Shown here: positions 19,759-30,300 of the stretch, in pieces
Layout of the letters: each line of letters opens with the position of its first letter
Numbering within the stretch: position 1 is the first letter of the stretch
Source of the DNA: Strix aluco
Taxonomy: Eukaryota > Chordata > Aves > Strigiformes > Strigidae
Direction of reading: 5' to 3'
NCBI RefSeq assembly: GCF_031877795.1
Contig: NC_133970.1
Coordinates: 48,986,828-49,050,827, forward strand
DNA: 64,000 bases
Position numbers and translations under genes: made by a program
Notes under the pieces: generated by a model
Database searches by the model: none
Seen by the model: only the letters and a program-made list of their open reading frames with translations
Told to the model about the DNA's origin: nothing

Positions 19759-21174
19759 TTCTGCTTTCAATATTTCCTCATCTCTGATCCTTTCTCTGCA
19801 ATTCTTCTTTATGTGTCCCTTCTTTCCACAGTAAAAACAACATCTCTGTTCCTTCTTTACTACTGTGTTCCCTTGTTTTATTCCAGCAGATCTGTGTTCA
19901 CCAGTCCGCCCGTTGCGATCCTCTCTGACAGCTGCTACCATCATTTTTACTTGTCGCTTGCTGCTCTCTTCTTCCCGCCTTACGTAGACTTTCTGAGCTT
20001 CCCTCAATAATTCATCCAACCCTCTATTTTGCCAGTCTTCTAGCTTTTCAATCTTTTTTCTGATATCTTCCCATGATTTTGCTACAAACTGAGTTTTTAG
20101 GAGCGCTTGCCCTAAAGGGTCGTCTGGATTTACCCCAGAGTACAGTTGAAGGACTTTCCTCAGTCGTTCCAGCCACTCAGTAGGGCTCTCATCTTTCTTT
20201 TGCATTTCATTAAATGCTTTATTGATATTCTGGCCACGGGGTACTGCTTCTCTAATCCCCTGAATTACTATAGTTCTCAGATCTTGCATATGAGTTCTAT
20301 GCACCGGATCCTGATTATCCCAGTTAGGTCTTTGGAGTGGCCATTTGATATCTGCTTGGGGTCCCTGGGCATGCTGAACATCCCACAGTCTCATTCCTGC
20401 TCGTCTAATCATATCTCTTTCCTCGGTAGTAAATAATTGACCAAGGATAGATTGCATCTCATCCCAAGTATAAAGGTTTGGTCCCAAAAATTGATCTAAT
20501 CTTTCTGCCACTCCAAGTGGGTCCTCAATCAAGTTTCCCATCTCGGTTCTTTTAAAATCTCGTAGGTCAGCCGAGTTTAGGGGTATAGAAATATATCCAA
20601 TCATAGGCTGAGGTCCCCCCATGGGCATTTCCCTTAGAGGATACATCTGAGCTGCCCCTTTTTGACTTCTAGTCACGCGTCTAGGAGGAGGGGAAGACCC
20701 TTGTTCCGACTCCGGTGGGGGAGTGGGAGCTCTGGGGACCTCGGGAGGGGCTGCGGGAGCAGGAGGAGGAATGTAAGGAGGGGGGGTTAGAAGGGTTTCG
20801 TCTAACTCTTCCTGCTTTTTCTTTTGTTTAGTTTTTACTTCATTCAGTAGGTAAAGTTTAGCTCCCGGTCTTTTTATCCATACTTCCGCATACTGACTCT
20901 CCTCCGGTTTAAGGGGTTTTTTATTATTGACCCAGAGGTTTAATTGCTGTCTTACCCAATCTTCTTCTGACCCATAGACTGGCCAAAAGGTATTTTTAGA
21001 AATCTTCTTCCCTCCCCATATCTTAGTACAGTATTCTATCATTTTCTGCTTATCTTTCCCTAGGGTTCCAGGGAAATACCTCCAATTGTCTAAGACATAT
21101 GCCAAAGGGGTATTCTTAGGTACAGTGTGTACCCTTGCCATGGGAGTCGAAGGCTTGCTGCCCTTCGCCCCCAT
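19756..21174 (-). CDS. gag: ERV-B Gag polyprotein, intact
   Basis: 472 codons from ATG at 21174. The MGAKGS start provides an N-myristoylation glycine, so this ATG is preferred over the upstream open codons to 21204. Matrix residues 1 to about 120; proline-rich linker with a PPPY late motif (131-134); capsid from about 175, starting near 'YPLREMP'; nucleocapsid with a single CCHC knuckle (C446, C449, H454, C459). Size and order are normal for class I ERVs. No internal stop. It could form particles if expressed from the adjacent LTR. It is followed by an in-frame amber stop before pol. Confidence 0.93.
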   Translation of the reverse strand: MGAKGSKPSTPMARVHTVPKNTPLAYVLDNWRYFPGTLGKDKQKMIEYCTKIWGGKKISKNTFWPVYGSEEDWVRQQLNLWVNNKKPLKPEESQYAEVWIKRPGAKLYLLNEVKTKQKKKQEELDETLLTPPPYIPPPAPAAPPEVPRAPTPPPESEQGSSPPPRRVTRSQKGAAQMYPLREMPMGGPQPMIGYISIPLNSADLRDFKRTEMGNLIEDPLGVAERLDQFLGPNLYTWDEMQSILGQLFTTEERDMIRRAGMRLWDVQHAQGPQADIKWPLQRPNWDNQDPVHRTHMQDLRTIVIQGIREAVPRGQNINKAFNEMQKKDESPTEWLERLRKVLQLYSGVNPDDPLGQALLKTQFVAKSWEDIRKKIEKLEDWQNRGLDELLREAQKVYVRREEESSKRQVKMMVAAVREDRNGRTGEHRSAGIKQGNTVVKKEQRCCFYCGKKGHIKKNCRERIRDEEILKAE

Positions 21175-21365
21175 CTTCTGGAATATCCACAAACATACAC
21201 TCACTCACTCCCCTTGTTCCTGGCCCAATCCCTCGTGGGAGATGGGAAACGCAGTACTTAAGAGTCCACACTCGCTTGGTTCAGTATATCGAACCTCTCA
21301 TTCGTTATATTCCAGGAAACCCAGTCCCGCCCGAACAGCAAACCTGCGAACAAATTCGCAATATA

Positions 21366-21374
21366 CTTACGCGT
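21366..21374 (-). promoter_or_regulatory. ERV-B leader splice donor (candidate)
   Basis: Minus-strand ACGC|GTAAGT, a strong donor consensus in the 374-bp leader between primer site and gag start. It would make spliced env RNA. Prediction only. Confidence 0.6.
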
Positions 21375-21548
21375 CCTGCGTCTTCGTCCGGACTCCCGTG
21401 CACAGAATTTTATGGGATTTTACCGGTTTCTCCTTTGCTCACTATTCTAGAATTTAGGTTCGTCGGTAAGGTTGAGGTAGGCTGTCAGTCGCGGGGCCGC
21501 GGATTGCCGCGGGGCGCCTCCCCGGAGGACAGAAGCCCACCGTTCCTT

Positions 21549-21566
21549 ATCCGAGTCACGGCACCA
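21549..21566 (-). other. ERV-B primer-binding site for tRNA-His
   Basis: The plus strand reads ATCCGAGTCACGGCACCA, identical to the 3' end of vertebrate tRNA-His including CCA. It lies five bases from the 5' LTR. This distinguishes ERV-B from the proline-primed ERV-A. Confidence 0.9.
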
Positions 21567-21571
21567 GGAAT

Positions 21572-22093
21572 TGTTATAAATTGAGACCACAATGGACTAT
21601 AATTCACTCTTTATTAATTATAGCAAGTAGAATATGAGCAAAGACAGCGCTGGACGGCAGGGGAGTCTGCGCTCCGCCAACTGCCGTGCTGAGTAGTTCA
21701 AACAGTCCCCTTTTATACATCTTTACTTCCGTGCTCATGAGGTAGTGGAGGTACTCCGCGCATGCTTCAGTTGTTGTTAGGGGGGGTCGTTTCCTGCCTC
21801 CTGGTATTTGTTGAGGACGAAGTAAGAAGTCTTCCCTCTTTGTCTCATAGTTGACCTCTCACTCATATATCCTTATATGGGCTGTCTTGTCCTGTTTCTT
21901 GTCGCTTCCTGGAAATCTGGCGGTTATCTTGCATGAGCAGTATCTGGTTCAGTTTGTGTGAGCGATTGCAGTTATCTTATCTCACACAGGCGGCGTCCGG
22001 TGGTTGTTTGCATGAGTGATTTCTGTCGTCTAACTTTACATTGAGCTTAACATAAATCTTAATAAACAATACCTTAGTCCACAGTTTCTCACA
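21572..22093 (-). mobile_element. ERV-B 5' LTR
   Basis: 522 bp, TGTTATAA to TTCTCACA on the plus strand, with AATAAA at 21615-21610 (minus). It is followed at 22094-22097 by the AGGG duplication. This copy would drive gag transcription. Confidence 0.95.
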
Positions 22094-22639
22094 AGGGGTA
22101 GCGATAGGACAGAATGGAAGGAAAAGATGGAAATAAAGCAAGGATATGGGATAGGGCTGCAAGAATAGTCACCACCATGGATCCAGTGACGTCCCATTGG
22201 TCCTCAGTCTTCAGTTCTTCGGTGGTGGGTGCACACCAGGCAAAATTTTCTGCTGCCTTTTTAAGTTCATCGTATCCGCTGATTAGCATATCTGCCCACC
22301 TTTAGTTTCCCACAGGTTTTGTTGCATCTGGCTTCAGGGCAGGAACCTTTGCCTCTTGTCAGTTCATTGGCAATGCATGTATGGGGTCTGGCCTACACAA
22401 CAGAGCCACAAATGGCTACAGGATGGGGCAACTCAGCACACTTCTGCCCCTTTGAGGCTTGTCTAAAGAGTCTGGACAATGCAGCCGAAAAGAAGTGGGG
22501 GGGTGCATCCTTCAATACACTCCCGCTTCTCTGGGTGACATCCCCCAGACCAATTCACAGGCTGCAGCAGCTTCTCTTGGAGGTTTGCACAGACACAAGC
22601 AAGCTTTGAGACAGTCATAGGACATTTCAGTCTCTCACA
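22094..22639 (-). mobile_element. Solo LTR (mirror of 7414-8073), part 2
   Basis: The remainder of the solo LTR opened by ERV-B, ending CTCTCACA at 22639 and followed by GAGGG, the mirrored 5-bp duplication. It demonstrates that ERV-B landed inside an older LTR. Confidence 0.85.
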
Positions 22640-23116
22640 GAGGGCCATCAAGGACAGCTCAACTCAAAAAGGGTGCATTTTTCCAGTTGAAAGTATACTT
22701 TGATATGCATTCTCTCTCTGAAATACAATGTGCTAGGCACAATAGCTTCTATTTTTCTCATTAGCCCTTGAGATGATAGCAAATGGTTGGCATTAGGCTG
22801 AACACATGGCCCAGGGTCATTTCTAAAGATGTTTTTAGATCTCTTCCTGCAAGGGGAGATGAGATTTACAAGCAATCTGAATTCAGGCTATTTACAAGGA
22901 AATGTCAGTGAAAAATACTGAATCTCTATAGCACCATTGCCTTCAAGCACCCCTAGAATATCTTTTAGTTCAGGGGACTAAAAATGAAGCCCTTATGCAC
23001 ATCAAGAGCTTTTCTCCTTATAAGCACAGATAAAGCACAGAATCTATAGCACACATAAATGCAAGGTTATCATGTATTATTTTTTTCTCACCATATGGTC
23101 AACCAAAGTATTTTAG
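22640..23116. other. No recognisable feature (mirror of 6937-7413)
   Basis: Unique-looking DNA, nearly identical to the reverse complement of the left arm. No gene seen. Confidence 0.5.
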
Positions 23117-23778
23117 TGTTACCCTGAGCAAGAGGCCTTTTTCAGAGTTGATTAAATTTTATGTGCTTGCTACCTGTGGGATAGAATGTATTATTTACCA
23201 GGAATCGTAGGCCACAAAACTGCTTCTCATTGCACATTGCAGGATCCACAAATGTTTCTCATCACACCCAAGGACACAGAGTATGTATTATTGTCCATAC
23301 AAGTGTTTCTCATCAAATACAAGGACAGATTAGATGCATCAGCTAGGTCAGTCTGTTCTACAAACCATCAACAATAATTAGTAAGGAACCTCTAATCAGG
23401 AGCTACCGTCCTTGAAGAAGAGAAACATCCTGGGACATGGAAGCTCATTAAAATTGTTTTACATAAATCAGTTTAAGACCCCCGCCCGAATAAAGACCCT
23501 CACCCTTTCAGCTTGTGCAGAAAATTAAAACCCCACTGTAACTTTAAATCAGAGCAAGCATGTAACTAACCAATGAGGGATAGAAACAATAAGTAATTAA
23601 CCAATAATTACTATAGTAAATATGTAATCATGTAGTTTGGAGTGTATAAATACTTTGAAGTTCTTTTGTGTGGGGTGCTTGATTTGTGGAAGCTTTCCAC
23701 CTAGCACCCTGCACAGAACAGAGCAATATCTCCTCTCTAAACTAAGCTCTGGTTTCGAGAGTCTTTATTTCAGGTAAA
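23117..23778 (+). mobile_element. LTR of the 252-860 family (right arm)
   Basis: Sense-oriented copy of the LTR at 6275-6936, starting TGTTACCC. TATAAATA near 23645 and the 'cagagcaatatctcctctct' block correspond to those at 726 and 796 in the 252-860 LTR. Flanking repeats not evident. Confidence 0.75.
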
Positions 23779-24168
23779 ATTCAGAAGTGTATTTTTGTAA
23801 TTTATAACATAATTTTATATTTACTTTTAAAACACTGCTGGGATATTTCTAAATATGATAGGTTATTATCCTCAAGTCTTCACTGACTAGATCACTTTCA
23901 AGCATGTCTATCCAAATGCATAGGTAACAAGAATCTCATCTTACAGCAATGCACTGCTCACCAAAGACTTGCAGCTATCTTTTCTATATTTATTTTAGTT
24001 AATAGCAAGATTCCTGGAACCAATCCCAAATATCTCTGCATATATCTAGCAATGCTAAATTGAAGTTTAATATAAATATTTATTTAAACATTTATTTAAT
24101 AAATTTTACTATTTATTTAAACTTATTTATTTAAATTTATTTAGAAATATTTATTTTTAATAAAAGTG
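23779..24168. repeat. AT-rich repeat and flank (right arm)
   Basis: Mirror of 5885-6274, with ATTTATTT-type units around 24065-24160. No coding signal. Confidence 0.65.
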
Positions 24169-24508
24169 TGTCCTGGTTTAACCAGGACAGGGTTAAGTTT
24201 CCCCAACAGTGGGGGGAAGCTCTAGCTGGGTTATTCATATGCCATGCTAACATCACATCCTATCTCGAGCACAGGAAGAATCAGTGGACGCGTGGGTTGG
24301 CGCAGCCGGTTCTCTCTTTGCTGTATCGGTAGATACTTTGCTCTGTTCATTGTTATCACTGTTATTGTTGTTGTTTGTTGTGTTGCTATTGCACTGCTGT
24401 ATTAAACCTGTCCTTATCTCAGTCCCGGGGCTTTGTATCTCACTCCCTTTGTGGGGGAGGGGCAGCGGCCGCGTGGTCTCAGACCCCGGCAGGGGCTAAA
24501 CCATCACA
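24169..24508 (+). mobile_element. Short solo LTR (right arm)
   Basis: Sense copy of 5545-5884: TGTCCTGGTTTAACCAGG...CCATCACA, flanked by AAGTG at 24164-24168 and 24509-24513. ATTAAA lies near 24402. Confidence 0.8.
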
Positions 24509-24959
24509 AAGTGTCTTTGCCAATCCTATCAGTTGTTGACTGACATACTAAATGATTCAGCACCCTGAAGTAAAGTCAAGAGTGCTGAATGCTTTAACTA
24601 ACTACTTCCATGTTCAGGAAAGAGTAACAAACTGGTTAAAACATGGAGTAATATACTTTGTGCTCAATAAATGTCCATAGCTTCTGACACACAGTTGCCC
24701 AAATGGGTTATACATATTATCAGAATTTACAGTAGAATTCCTATCACTGCCAGAAAGACTTCTACCTGCAGCAAAGAAAAATTTATGCTAACAATCTTCA
24801 TACTACTTTCCATGCAAGTTTCATTTCTAAAAAGTTGCAGATCATCAAAAATGTATATAGATATTATTTGAACTGATGAAACAAAAATAAAAGCCATCAA
24901 ATAAGCTCACTATTTTTATTTATCATATTTTATTTATTTTATTACTCTTTATCAGGGAG
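24509..24959. other. No recognisable feature (mirror of 5094-5544)
   Basis: AT-rich unique-looking DNA; nothing supported. Confidence 0.5.
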
Positions 24960-25590
24960 TGTAGTGATAGCGATATAGTATACTTCACATTTGCTAGCAG
25001 CCATGGTTACCACACATATGGGGACAATTATGAGGTTTTGAAACCTGGTCAAGCAAGACTTTGAAGTGTGGTCAAGTTGACTTTGATTTTCGATAAGAAG
25101 TTCATCAAAAACAAGCTTTGATCTCCAAACCCTAGAAAATAAGCAGAACATGCTGGATCATAAAGAGAATGTCTGGGATTGTGTTGAGGATGAGTTATTT
25201 GACAACCTGGCAAAGTGACTATTCACTTACTTATCTTGGCAACGAAGCTTAACTTTTGAGTGTCCTGACAGTGAACTACCTCCATTATAATACTAAAAAA
25301 CACACCCACAGGTCAAAGAGACCCCTGCCCAGGTTAAGACCCTTCCCCTGAGCATGCAGAGTAGTCAAAGCATTATGGAAGCCATATAATTGTATGGTAA
25401 TCACTAACCAATCAGTATCTAATAGGCGTGTTTGGAAAAGCACTAACCTCTGATTTTTGTGTATAGAAGAAGCACGAAAACCTGCTGTTGGGGTGCTTGA
25501 TTTGTGGAAAAGTCCACTGAGCACCCAGGTCTGAATAAATACAATATCTCTCCTCAGTGTGTTAAGATTGGGCTATGGCACGCTGGGCAC
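24960..25590 (+). mobile_element. LTR, approximate bounds (right arm)
   Basis: Sense copy of 4463-5093, starting TGTAGTGATAG. An AATAAA lies near 25534 ('ctgaataaatacaatatctc'). The 3' boundary against the CR1 fragment is uncertain. Confidence 0.55.
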
Positions 25591-25880
25591 GAATCCACTT
25601 TTTGGGTAACAATAGGACAAGGGGCAATGGTTTTAAACTGACAGAGGGGAGATTTAGATGAGATCTAAGGCAGAAATTCTTCCCTGTGAGGGTGGGGAGG
25701 CCCTGGCACAGGTTGCCCAGAGAAGCTGTGGCTGCCCCCTCCCTGGAAGGGTTCAAGGCCAGGTTGGACGGGGCTTTGGACAACCTGGGCCAGTGGAAGG
25801 TGTCCCTGCCCAGGGCAGGGGGGTTGGAACTGGATGGGCTTTAAGATCCCTTCCAACACAAACCAGTCTGTGATTTTATG
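25591..25880 (+). mobile_element. CR1 LINE 3' fragment (right arm)
   Basis: Sense copy of 4173-4462, with the CR1 end-of-ORF2 blocks ('ttccctgtgagggtggggag') and the 3' end near 'tgtgattttatgattt'. Confidence 0.8.
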
Positions 25881-26365
25881 ATTTCCATCTGGGTAGGTAT
25901 TTTCTGAAGCCCATGCAGCAAGTGGCAGCTGAGTAACCATTGCAGTGTGGCTGCACTGTGTCTGCAGTGTAGTGGGGTCCGGTCCTGACCAGGGGTCCCA
26001 TGTGGGCCCAGCCCTGCCTGCACGCACTGTGTGGTGCCACACTGTGCTGGGTTTGCATGTGTTGTGGGGGGTTTTGGTAGCAGGGGAGGGGACTACAGCA
26101 GTGGCCCCTGTGAGAAGCTGCTCGAAGCTCCCCGGGCTCCGATTTGGACCCACCTCTGGGCAAGGCCGAGCCAATTAGCGACGGTGGCTGCGCCTCTGCG
26201 GTACCGTATTTAAGAAGGGGAACCTGGGAGGAGTTGTGAGGAGTGGTGAGGGAACTACCTATGCAAACACTGAGGTCAGTGGAAGAAAGAAGGAAGGGCA
26301 GCGGTGTGGCAATTGAGGCACGGACTCTCCATTGAAGTGCAGAAGGAAAGACCCTTTATTCTTAC
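25881..26365 (+). other. GC-rich, promoter-like block (right arm)
   Basis: Mirror of 3688-4172, with CCAAT at about 26170 and TATTTAAG at about 26206 in sense orientation. Origin unknown. Confidence 0.4.
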
Positions 26366-26885
26366 TGTAAGGGAAAGAATGTTGTTTTCACATAATAAGC
26401 CCGATGGGAAGGGCAGGAGCGATTCACCAAAGCAATCAGCGAGAGCAATTCACAACCATTGAAATCCCTGGCCTAGGGCTAGAAGGCAAGTGGTCTTTTT
26501 GTCAACTGTGATGACCCAGTACTTGGAACTGGCTTTAGATGGATGCAGATACCGAAAGACTTGGGGCGAACTTTTCCATCTTAGTAGGCTTGCGTGATGA
26601 GCTCATGCATGTTAACTTCTCCGCCCTGGAGAAAGCCAAGGTTCATTTCCATGAACATGCCAGGTATGAACACATACATGAAGGGGCGTATCGGTAGGCG
26701 GTTCGGGAGGTCTGTACACCCTGTAGTACTCAGCCAATGAGGAATCAGGGGAGGGAACTGGCGGTTGGGAGAAAGGGATATAAACCATTGCATGATGGCT
26801 GGTAGGCGCGTCCACTTGATGGGGGCGCCTGGTCTTGCAAGAACATAATAAAGAGTGAGTGCTTCACACCGCATCCTGTCTGAGC
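26366..26885 (+). mobile_element. ERV-A family LTR, outer right copy, truncated
   Basis: Starts TGTAAGGG after CTTAC and runs to 26885, where homology stops 32 bp short of the U5 terminus. It shares 'gcgcctggtc' with the outer left copy where the inner copies have a C in place of that T, so the outer pair are true arm partners. Confidence 0.88.
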
Positions 26886-27215
26886 CTCTGGTTAAAGCTC
26901 TTACTTCATCATTAGCAAATCAGCTATTAGACAGCTATCAACCTTTTCTCCTACCAGCATCAGACCCCTCTAACTCAGCTGTGCAGACCAATCACCCTCT
27001 CGTTCACGCGCTGTTCACGTGGCGGTAACTTCTCACAGCTCAGCACTTTCCCACAGCTCAGTGTTGCAGCTGGCCGTTGTTTTTCCCTGCCACCTTGGCA
27101 CAACTCGGCAGTTTCTGATCTTTCGCCCAAGGCCTGTTTCTCATCAAAGCCTGGCTGCTTCTCAGGGGCTGCGCAGGGCTGACAGGCCAACGTCTCCCAC
27201 ACAGCGGTGCACTGG
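26886..27215. other. Unclassified sequence outside the palindrome
   Basis: No gene recognised. It may be the remains of another retroelement. The sequence changes abruptly at 26886 from LTR to this DNA, marking a breakpoint. Confidence 0.4.
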
Positions 27216-29830
27216 TGCAGCCACAACTTCTCTGGGCAGCCTGTGCCAGGGCCTCACCACCCTCACAGGGAAGAATTTCTTCCTTAGATCTCATCTAAAT
27301 CTTCCCTCTGTCAGTTTTAGACCATTACCCCTTGTCCTATCACTGCATGCCCTTGTAAAAAGACCCTCGCCGCCTTTCCTGTAACCCCTTTAAGTCCTGG
27401 GAGGCCGCTCTAAGGTCTCCCCAGAGCCTTCTCTTCTCCAGCTGAACCCCCCCAACTCTCTCAGCCTGTCCTCACAGGGGGGTGCTCCAGCCCCCCGAGC
27501 ATCTTCATGGCCTCCTCTGGACCTGCTCAAGCAGGTCCATGTCTTTCTTATGCTGGGGGCCCCAGAGTTGAACTGAACACAGTACTCCAGGTGAGGTCTC
27601 ATGAGAGCGGAGCAGAGGGGGAGAATCCCCCCCCTCGCCCTACTGCCCACACTGCTCTGGGTGCAGCCCAGCACATGGGTGGCTGTCTGGGCTGTGAGTG
27701 CACATTGCTGGCTCACAGGCAGTTTTCCACCCCCCAACCCCCCCCCAAGTCCTTCTCCTTGGGGCTGCTCTCCAACCACCCCTTGCCCAGCCTGGGTTTG
27801 TGCTTGGGATTGCCCTGACCCATGGGCAGGACCTTGCCCTTGGCCTTGTTGAACTCCATGAGGTTTGCCCTTTCCCCCCTCTCCAGCCTGCCCAGGTCCC
27901 TCTGGATGGCACATCCCTTCCCTCCAGCGTGTTACCGCAGCACACAGCTCGGTGTCGGCGGGGAACTTGCTGAGGGTGCCTCGATCCCACTGTCCATGTC
28001 CCCAACAAAGATGTTAAACTGATCCCAATACTGACCCCTGAGGACACCACTTGTCACTGCTCTGCACTTGGACATGGAGCCATTGACCGCAACTCTTTGA
28101 GTGTGACCATTGAGCCAATTCCTGATCCACCGAGTGGTCCATCTGTCAAATCCATGTCTCTCCAATTCAGAGACAAGGATGTCGTGCAGGACAGTGTCAG
28201 ATGCTTTGTACAAGTCCAGGTAGATGATGTCAGTTGCTCTTCCCTTATCCACCAGCGCTGTAACCCCATCGTAGAAGGCCACCAAATCTGCCAGGCAGGA
28301 TTTGCCCTTAGTGAAGCCATGTTGGCTGTCACCAGTCACCTCCTTATTTTCCATGTGCCCTTGCAGAGTTTCCTGGAGGATCCGCTTCATGATCTCGCTG
28401 GGCACAGAGGTGAGACTGACTGGCCTGTAGTTCCCCGGGTCTTCCTTTTTTTCCCTTTTTCCCTTGTTAAAAATAGGGGTTATGGTTCCCCTTTCCCAGT
28501 CAGCAGGAATTTCACTGGATTTCTCAAATCTGATGGCTAGTGGCTGAGCCACTTCATCCTCCAGTTCCCTCAGGACCCGTGGATGCAACTCATCAGGTCC
28601 CATGGACTTGTGCACCTTCATATTCTTTAGGAGGTCTCAAACCTGATCTTCTCCTATAGTGGGCAGTTCTTCGTTCCCGCCTTTGCCTCCTGTGTCTATG
28701 GGCAGTGTGGCTGGAGCACTTGCTGATGAAGACTGAGGCAAAAAAGTCACTGAGTACCTCAGCCTTCTCCCTATCCCAGGTAACCAGGTGTCCCGTTTCC
28801 TTCTGGAGAGGGCCCACATTTTCCCTTAGTCTTCCCCTTATCACCGAAGTACCTATAGTTGCCACTCTCTTGTTGCCCTTGATGTCCCTGGACAAGTTTA
28901 ATTATCTCAGGGCTTTAGCTTTCCTAACCTGATCCCTGGCTGCTTGGACAGTTTCTCTGTACTCCTCCCAGGCTCCCTGTCCTTGCTTCCACCCTCTGTA
29001 GGCTTCCTTTTTGTGTTTGAGCTTGTCCAGGAGCTCCTGTTCATCCCTGCAGCCTCCTGGTGGTCTTACCTGACTTTCTCTCTGTCAGGATGCATTGCTC
29101 CTGAGCTTGGAGGAGGTGATCCCTGAATATTAACAAGCTTTCTTGGGCCCTTCTTCCCTCCAGAGCTTTATCCCATGCTACTCTTCCAAGCAGATCCCTG
29201 AAGAGGCCAAAGGCTGCTCTTGTGTAGTCCAGGACAGCGAGCTTGCTGTGTGCCCTCCTTGCTGCCCTCAGGACCTTGAACTCCCCCATTTCATGGTCAC
29301 TGCAGCCAAGGCTGCCCTTGAGCTCCACACTCCCCTCCAGCCCCTCCTCGTTGGTGAGAACAAGGTCTAACATGGCACCTCTCCTCGTTGGCTTCTCTAT
29401 CACTTGGAGAAGGAAGTTCTCATCAAGGCATTCCAGGAACCTCCTGGATTGCTTGTGCCCTGCTGTGTTGTCCCTCCAACAGATATCAGCGTGGTTGAAG
29501 TCCCCCATGAGGACCAGGGCTTGTGAACGTGAGGCTGCTTCTGTCTGTCTATTTAAGGCCTCATCTGCTCGGTCTTCCTGGTCATGTGGCCTGTAGCAGA
29601 CCCCCACTATCACATCTCCTGTCCCTGCCCTCCCTCTAATCCACAAGTTCTCGGTTGGCTCCTCACCCATCCTCTGTCAGAGCTCCATGTACCCCAGCTG
29701 GCCACTGACACCCCCCCCCCCTTGTCTCCCCTGCCTGTCCTTCCTAAAGAGCCTGTGTCCTTCCATCCCAACACTCCAGTCATAGGAGCCATCCCACTGT
29801 GACACCAATAAGATTGTAGCCCTGCAGGCG
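27216..29830 (-). mobile_element. CR1 LINE, long minus-strand copy, broken
   Basis: Reading the minus strand from about 29830: endonuclease end ('LVLMGDFNHADICW', 'LGCSDHEMGEF', frame 29041-29670), then reverse transcriptase ('KSMGPDELHPRVLREL', 'PGNYRPVSLTSV', 'QHGFTKGKSC', frame 27932-28621) and the 3' part ending with the CR1 terminal blocks near 27216. The catalytic YADD box is disrupted and several frames are needed. The copy is 5' truncated and inert. It adjoins the CpG-rich promoter region of ADAMTS6. Confidence 0.88.
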
Positions 29831-29869
29831 TGTGCATGCGATATAATTTATTTTTTTTAAATAAAGGTC

Positions 29870-30300
29870 GTTATGGAGCGCGACCCGGGCCGCCGACGGG
29901 GAGGGGGCCTACCCCACCCCCGGCAGCGCCTGCCCGGCGCCAACCGACTGAATGCCGAAGCTGCAGTAGATGTAGCACGGCCACCCGAGCACCTCCTTGC
30001 GGCGAGACTGGGCTCCTCGCAGGCGACGCTGCTCCCGCCTCACCCCGCGGCACCGGGCGAGAGTCGCGCCGGGGACACTGTTCCCGCCCCTTCCGCCGCG
30101 AGGTGCGCACAAGCTCCCCCCCGCGCTGTTTTTCGTTACCCCGACTGTACCCCTGCTCCCCCCCTGCCTCCGTGTGGCGTGGTGCGCATGCGCGGCCACG
30201 CTGCCGGCCCGGGGCACATCTGCAGACTGACGTCAGTATACTCTGCGCCGTTCCTTGGGCGAGGTTGCCAAGGTTTTTTGCTGTTGCTGCACTAGGCTTG
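29870..30300 (+). promoter_or_regulatory. CpG island, probable ADAMTS6 promoter
   Basis: Dense CpG with an NRF1-type palindrome GCGCATGCGC (30184-30193) and, 35 bp on, a perfect CRE TGACGTCA (30228-30235). Both are classical elements of CpG-island promoters. No TATA box. A 188-codon plus frame here is GC-driven and not considered coding. Assignment to ADAMTS6 is inferred from being the nearest upstream island on the correct side. Confidence 0.65.

Larger units (their letters stand above)
14484..22093 (-). mobile_element. ERV-B provirus, minus strand, RT-deleted
   Basis: A 7,610-bp provirus with two 522-bp LTRs and AGGG duplicated on both sides (14480-14483, 22094-22097). Reading from the right: 5' LTR, tRNA-His primer site, leader with splice donor, gag, amber stop, protease-RNase H-integrase, two small frames, env, polypurine tract, 3' LTR. 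The roughly 1.6 kb encoding reverse transcriptase is missing. LTR similarity and open reading frames indicate recent insertion. It postdates the palindrome because only one arm has it. Confidence 0.95.
13714..26885 (-). repeat. Right arm of palindrome, interrupted by ERV-B
   Basis: Inverted copy of 3168-8725 once 14484-22093 plus one AGGG repeat is removed. It ends at 26885, inside the outer LTR: the last 32 bp present at 3136-3167 are missing. Order is LTR, split solo LTR, unique DNA, LTR, AT-rich repeat, solo LTR, unique DNA, LTR, CR1 fragment, GC-rich block, LTR. Confidence 0.9.

Noticed and set aside
21549..21566. Match to tRNA-His
   Set aside because: Only the 18 bases at the tRNA 3' end are present. 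It is a retroviral primer-binding site, not a tRNA gene.
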